Assembly: GCA_037445245.1 (NCBI GenBank)
Contig: JBBIKU010000049.1
Span: forward strand, 1 to 14,815
Source: JBBIKU01 sp037445245
GTDB lineage: Bacteria > Chloroflexota > Anaerolineae > Anaerolineales > Anaerolineaceae
Reading direction: 5' to 3'
Length of the DNA: 14,815 bases
A program made the position numbers and the translations under genes. Positions 12,874 to 14,815 of this stretch are shown here, piece by piece; within the stretch, counting starts at the first letter, position 1, and every line of letters starts with the position of its first letter. Below the pieces are notes generated by a model that saw only the letters and a list, made by a program, of their open reading frames with translations, did no database searches and was not told the DNA's origin.

Positions 12874-14511
12874 TTGGGTGAAATTCTCATTCGCCAGGCA
12901 ATTCTGGAAGACGCGCCAGCCATCGCCCGCGTGGGCGTGGATAGCTGGCGCACAACTTATGCCGGCATCCTGCCGCACAGCTCCCTGGCAAACCTGCGCT
13001 ATGATATCTACACTCGCCACTGGCGCGACATCCTTACCGCCGACGAAGGCGAAGGTTATGCCAACGTGGCACAAAACGCCGAAAACGGCATTGTCGGCTT
13101 CATTCTAGGCGGCATCAACCGCACCAACGACCGGCGCTATCTCGCTGAACTGTACGCCATACACCTGTTACAGGAACACCAGCTCCGCGGCAGCGGAAGG
13201 CTGCTGGTGGGCGCCCTTGCCGGACGCCTGTGGCAGCAAGGGTTGATTTCCATGTTGGTGTGGGTTCAGGCGCAAAACCCGGCGCGGACGTTCTATGAAG
13301 CGCTGGGCGGAAAGCTTGTCGGTGCGCGCCGCTTGCGCCTCAGCAACTGCGGCTTGCCCGAGGTGGCTTACGGATGGAAGACATCCGTACATTGTTGTCG
13401 TGATCGAGATATAATGAGGCGCATTGAAACTGCCGACCGAACCCTGCAGGGACCACCCATGACCCGAAAAATCTGGCTGTCCAGCATCACCCTCTGGTTG
13501 CTGGTGTTTCCCCTGATGCTGGCTACCTGCACGGTATTCACTCCTTCACCGCACGTGCCGGACGTGATCGAATCCAAAAGCAGCCCGGAGCTCCCAGCCG
13601 CTGCTGAGCCACAGCCATCGCCCACAGAAACCCAGCCACCACCGCCCCCCACACCGAGCGATACGCCGCCCGTCGACCCGCAAGAGGAAAACGCCATCAC
13701 CACCGTACGCACATCCGAAAAAGACGGTATGGTGCAGATCTACATCCCGGCGGGCGAATTCATCATGGGCTGGCAGGGAATGGATGCCACGCTGGAGGTG
13801 TTGCCGGGTCCTTTTCCGGATTTTTTGGAGCACCGCCTCTACCTGGACGGCTATTGGATAGATAAATACACGGTCACCAACGGGCAGTACCAGCGCTGCG
13901 TGGCAGCGGGTGCCTGTCGCCCATGCGGGCAAAATAACATCCCGCCGCAGGGCACAGATTACTTCACCGAGAACGAATACGCCGACTACCCGGTGGTCAA
14001 CGTCTCTTGGTATATGGGGCGCGATTACTGCGCCTGGGTCGGGCGGCGTCTGCCCACCGAAGCCGAGTGGGAGAAGGCTGCCCGCGGCACTGACGGGCGC
14101 AAATATCCCTGGGGAAACGAGCCGTACACGGAAGATAAGGCAAACATCTGTGACAAGAACTGCCCGCCGGGGAAGCGAGGGGACATCGCCAACCCCAATT
14201 TCGATGACGGCTATGCCGGTCCCGCCCCGGTAGGCAGCTACCCCGCCGGCGCCAGCCCCTACAGGGTAATGGACATGGCGGGCAACGTGTGGGAATGGAC
14301 CAGCACCGCGGCAGAATTTTACCCCTACGACCCGCACGACGGCAGAGAGAACCTCTATGATATCGCCGGCGGCGAGAAGTGGCCAGAACGCATCTTGCGC
14401 GGCGGGCCGTGGAGCAACGGCATCAGTTATCAACGCTCCAGCTTCCGCTACCGCGCCGTTGCCACCTACTGGAACTTCAATATGGGCTTCCGCTGCGCCG
14501 CAGACGAGTGA
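12874..14511 (+). CDS. In-frame GNAT acetyltransferase plus SUMF1-domain lipoprotein
   Basis: One 545-residue frame with two unlike halves. Residues 1 to about 170 are a GNAT N-acetyltransferase: ILIRQAILEDAPAIARVGVD, SWRTTYAGILP, strand GIVGFILGGI, the acetyl-CoA loop LRGSGRLLVG (104-113), then ARTFYEALGGKLVGAR. The start TTG at 12874 gives the usual family N-terminus. Residues 196-219 (MTRKIWLSS to LMLATC) form a lipoprotein-type signal, which is not expected inside a cytosolic enzyme. A Pro/Thr/Glu linker follows, then a SUMF1/FGE-like domain (about 285-545: YIPAGEFIMGW, VNVSWYMGRDYCAWVGRRLP, TEAEWEKAARG, MAGNVWEWTS, LRGGPWSNG, MGFRC). The cysteine pair of true formylglycine-generating enzymes is absent in GGPWSNGISYQRSSFRYR. 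Probably these are two genes that have lost a stop; a real fusion cannot be excluded. Confidence 0.75.
   Translation: MGEILIRQAILEDAPAIARVGVDSWRTTYAGILPHSSLANLRYDIYTRHWRDILTADEGEGYANVAQNAENGIVGFILGGINRTNDRRYLAELYAIHLLQEHQLRGSGRLLVGALAGRLWQQGLISMLVWVQAQNPARTFYEALGGKLVGARRLRLSNCGLPEVAYGWKTSVHCCRDRDIMRRIETADRTLQGPPMTRKIWLSSITLWLLVFPLMLATCTVFTPSPHVPDVIESKSSPELPAAAEPQPSPTETQPPPPPTPSDTPPVDPQEENAITTVRTSEKDGMVQIYIPAGEFIMGWQGMDATLEVLPGPFPDFLEHRLYLDGYWIDKYTVTNGQYQRCVAAGACRPCGQNNIPPQGTDYFTENEYADYPVVNVSWYMGRDYCAWVGRRLPTEAEWEKAARGTDGRKYPWGNEPYTEDKANICDKNCPPGKRGDIANPNFDDGYAGPAPVGSYPAGASPYRVMDMAGNVWEWTSTAAEFYPYDPHDGRENLYDIAGGEKWPERILRGGPWSNGISYQRSSFRYRAVATYWNFNMGFRCAADE
13369..13389 (+). repeat. Hairpin at the GNAT/SUMF1 junction
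   Basis: TACGGATG (13369-13376) pairs perfectly with CATCCGTA (13382-13389) around GAAGA. It sits where a GNAT gene would normally end, right after EVAYGW. It is followed by CATTGTTGTCG and not by a proper T-tract, so it is at best a weak terminator. Confidence 0.5.
13410..13415 (+). promoter_or_regulatory. Possible -10 box TATAAT before the SUMF1 lipoprotein start
   Basis: TATAAT (13410-13415) lies 43 nt before the ATG at 13459 and just after the junction hairpin. There is no clean -35 at 17 nt; TTGTTG and TTGTCG are too near. It supports an independent lipoprotein gene but does not prove one. Confidence 0.35.
13459..14511 (+). other. Alternative independent gene: SUMF1-domain lipoprotein
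   Basis: If translation begins at ATG 13459, the product is a 350-residue lipoprotein with signal MTRKIWLSSITLWLLVFPLM, a Cys at position 24, a proline-rich spacer and one SUMF1 domain. This architecture is common in Anaerolineae-type genomes as I recall them. Secretion then makes sense, which it does not for the joined form. The ribosome site (CAGGGACC) is weak. Confidence 0.6.
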
Positions 14512-14516
14512 AATTT

Positions 14517-14559
14517 CACAGTGCTGCTACCCAACCCGGGCAGCATGGTGGTCTTTTTT
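14517..14559 (+). terminator. Rho-independent terminator after the SUMF1 ORF
   Basis: TGCTGC (14522-14527) pairs with GCAGCA (14540-14545), and CAC (14517-14519) can pair with GTG (14548-14550) across a mismatch. TCTTTTTT follows at 14552-14559. A perfect palindrome GTGAAATTTCAC (14508-14519) overlaps the stop codon and could form a competing structure. Confidence 0.6.
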
Positions 14560-14620
14560 CCAGGTTATCAACCCTTCAGCGACGGCTCGCGGAATATCCG
14601 AGCAAAAACCAGGTAGGGAA

Positions 14621-14626
14621 TATAAT
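14621..14626 (+). promoter_or_regulatory. Possible -10 box for the edge gene
   Basis: TATAAT sits in an AT-rich stretch 69 nt before the ATG at 14696 and downstream of the terminator, so a new transcript is expected here. No recognisable -35 lies at the right distance. Confidence 0.35.
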
Positions 14627-14695
14627 ATTTATAGATCAAAACCGTTGTAGTAAACATCATCATTTCCGCCAGTTTGTCTTTTAGGAAGGTGTGAT

Positions 14696-14815
14696 ATGGC
14701 TGAGTACAAATTCATTGATCTTGCCATGGACGTATTGCTACAAGCAAAAAAGCCTTTGACTTATCAAGAGATATGGGAGCAGGCAACCGCATTAGGCTTA
14801 TCCCATAAACTACAA
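14696..14815 (+). CDS. HARE-HTH (HB1/ASXL-like) winged-helix protein, N-terminal fragment
   Basis: The first 40 codons of a gene cut by the right edge: MAEYKFIDLAMDVLLQAKK, then PLTYQEIWEQATALGLSHKL. The pattern 'F-x-D-x-A-x-x-V-L-x-x-A-x-K-P-L-T-Y-x-E-I-W-x-x-A-x-x-x-G-L' is the start of the HARE-HTH winged helix. In bacteria this domain occurs in RpoE-delta and at the N-terminus of many restriction endonuclease-like and DNA-modification-associated proteins. The ATG has a good ribosome site (GGAAGGTG). The last 175 bases are about 41% GC, far below the preceding genes, which suggests a horizontally acquired segment. The catalytic part, if any, lies outside the window. Confidence 0.65.
   Translation, partial: MAEYKFIDLAMDVLLQAKKPLTYQEIWEQATALGLSHKLQ

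Noticed and set aside
13546..14433. Minus-strand ORF of 295 codons opposite the SUMF1 domain
   Set aside because: The plus strand carries unmistakable SUMF1 motifs; the antisense frame is open only because of high GC.
1..14815. CRISPR array, tRNA or rRNA genes, insertion sequence or complete phage element
   Set aside because: I saw no regularly spaced direct repeats, cloverleaf-like or rRNA-like stretch, transposase, integrase or terminal inverted repeats.

Overview
The window looks like a piece of a Chloroflexota genome, most likely Anaerolineae-like. I infer this from protein character and have not run a search. The supporting signs are a DnaG primase with a C-x3-C zinc motif, a sigma-70 with an extra segment between regions 3.1 and 3.2, a GKRLVLAIEE-type 2Fe-2S ferredoxin, a beta-propeller plus SH3 protein, a SUMF1-type lipoprotein, and GC-rich coding DNA with AT-richer spacers. 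It is draft sequence: it contains a 10-N gap, and several reading frames are interrupted.

Layout. (1) 1-2792, minus strand: a phosphate-uptake operon in the order pstS-pstC-pstA-pstB, with pstB cut by the left edge. (2) 2793-3378: an AT-richer spacer with a near-consensus plus-strand promoter and a structured leader of about 320 nt. (3) 3379-6181, plus: a secreted subtilase-family (S8) protein with a propeptide-like region and a long C-terminal region of unknown type. One extra base near 4304-4306 breaks its frame. A strong terminator follows. (4) 6269-7684, minus: an exported beta-propeller protein with a C-terminal SH3-like domain, convergent with the protease. (5) 7958-11535, plus: dnaG and the principal sigma factor gene. 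(6) 11557-12742, plus: a redox and flavin group made of dodecin, a disrupted 2Fe-2S ferredoxin and a HemG-like flavodoxin-fold protein, then a 50-codon overlapping small ORF. (7) 12874-14511: a GNAT acetyltransferase joined in frame to a SUMF1-domain lipoprotein, then a terminator. (8) 14696 to the right edge: the start of an AT-richer gene whose first 40 residues resemble a HARE-HTH winged helix, a domain often found at the N-terminus of restriction-type proteins.

How the parts fit. The pst block imports phosphate. The dnaG-rpoD block is a shortened macromolecular-synthesis arrangement without rpsU. Dodecin (flavin storage), ferredoxin (electron carrier) and the FMN-binding HemG-like protein sit tightly behind rpoD and may form one redox transcription unit. 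The clearest unexplained items are the 21-nt hairpin-forming insertion with an in-frame TAG in the ferredoxin, the leader before the protease, the GNAT-SUMF1 in-frame junction, the overlapping small ORF, and the edge gene, which may open a defence or restriction locus. I did not see CRISPR arrays, tRNA or rRNA genes, or a complete mobile element.
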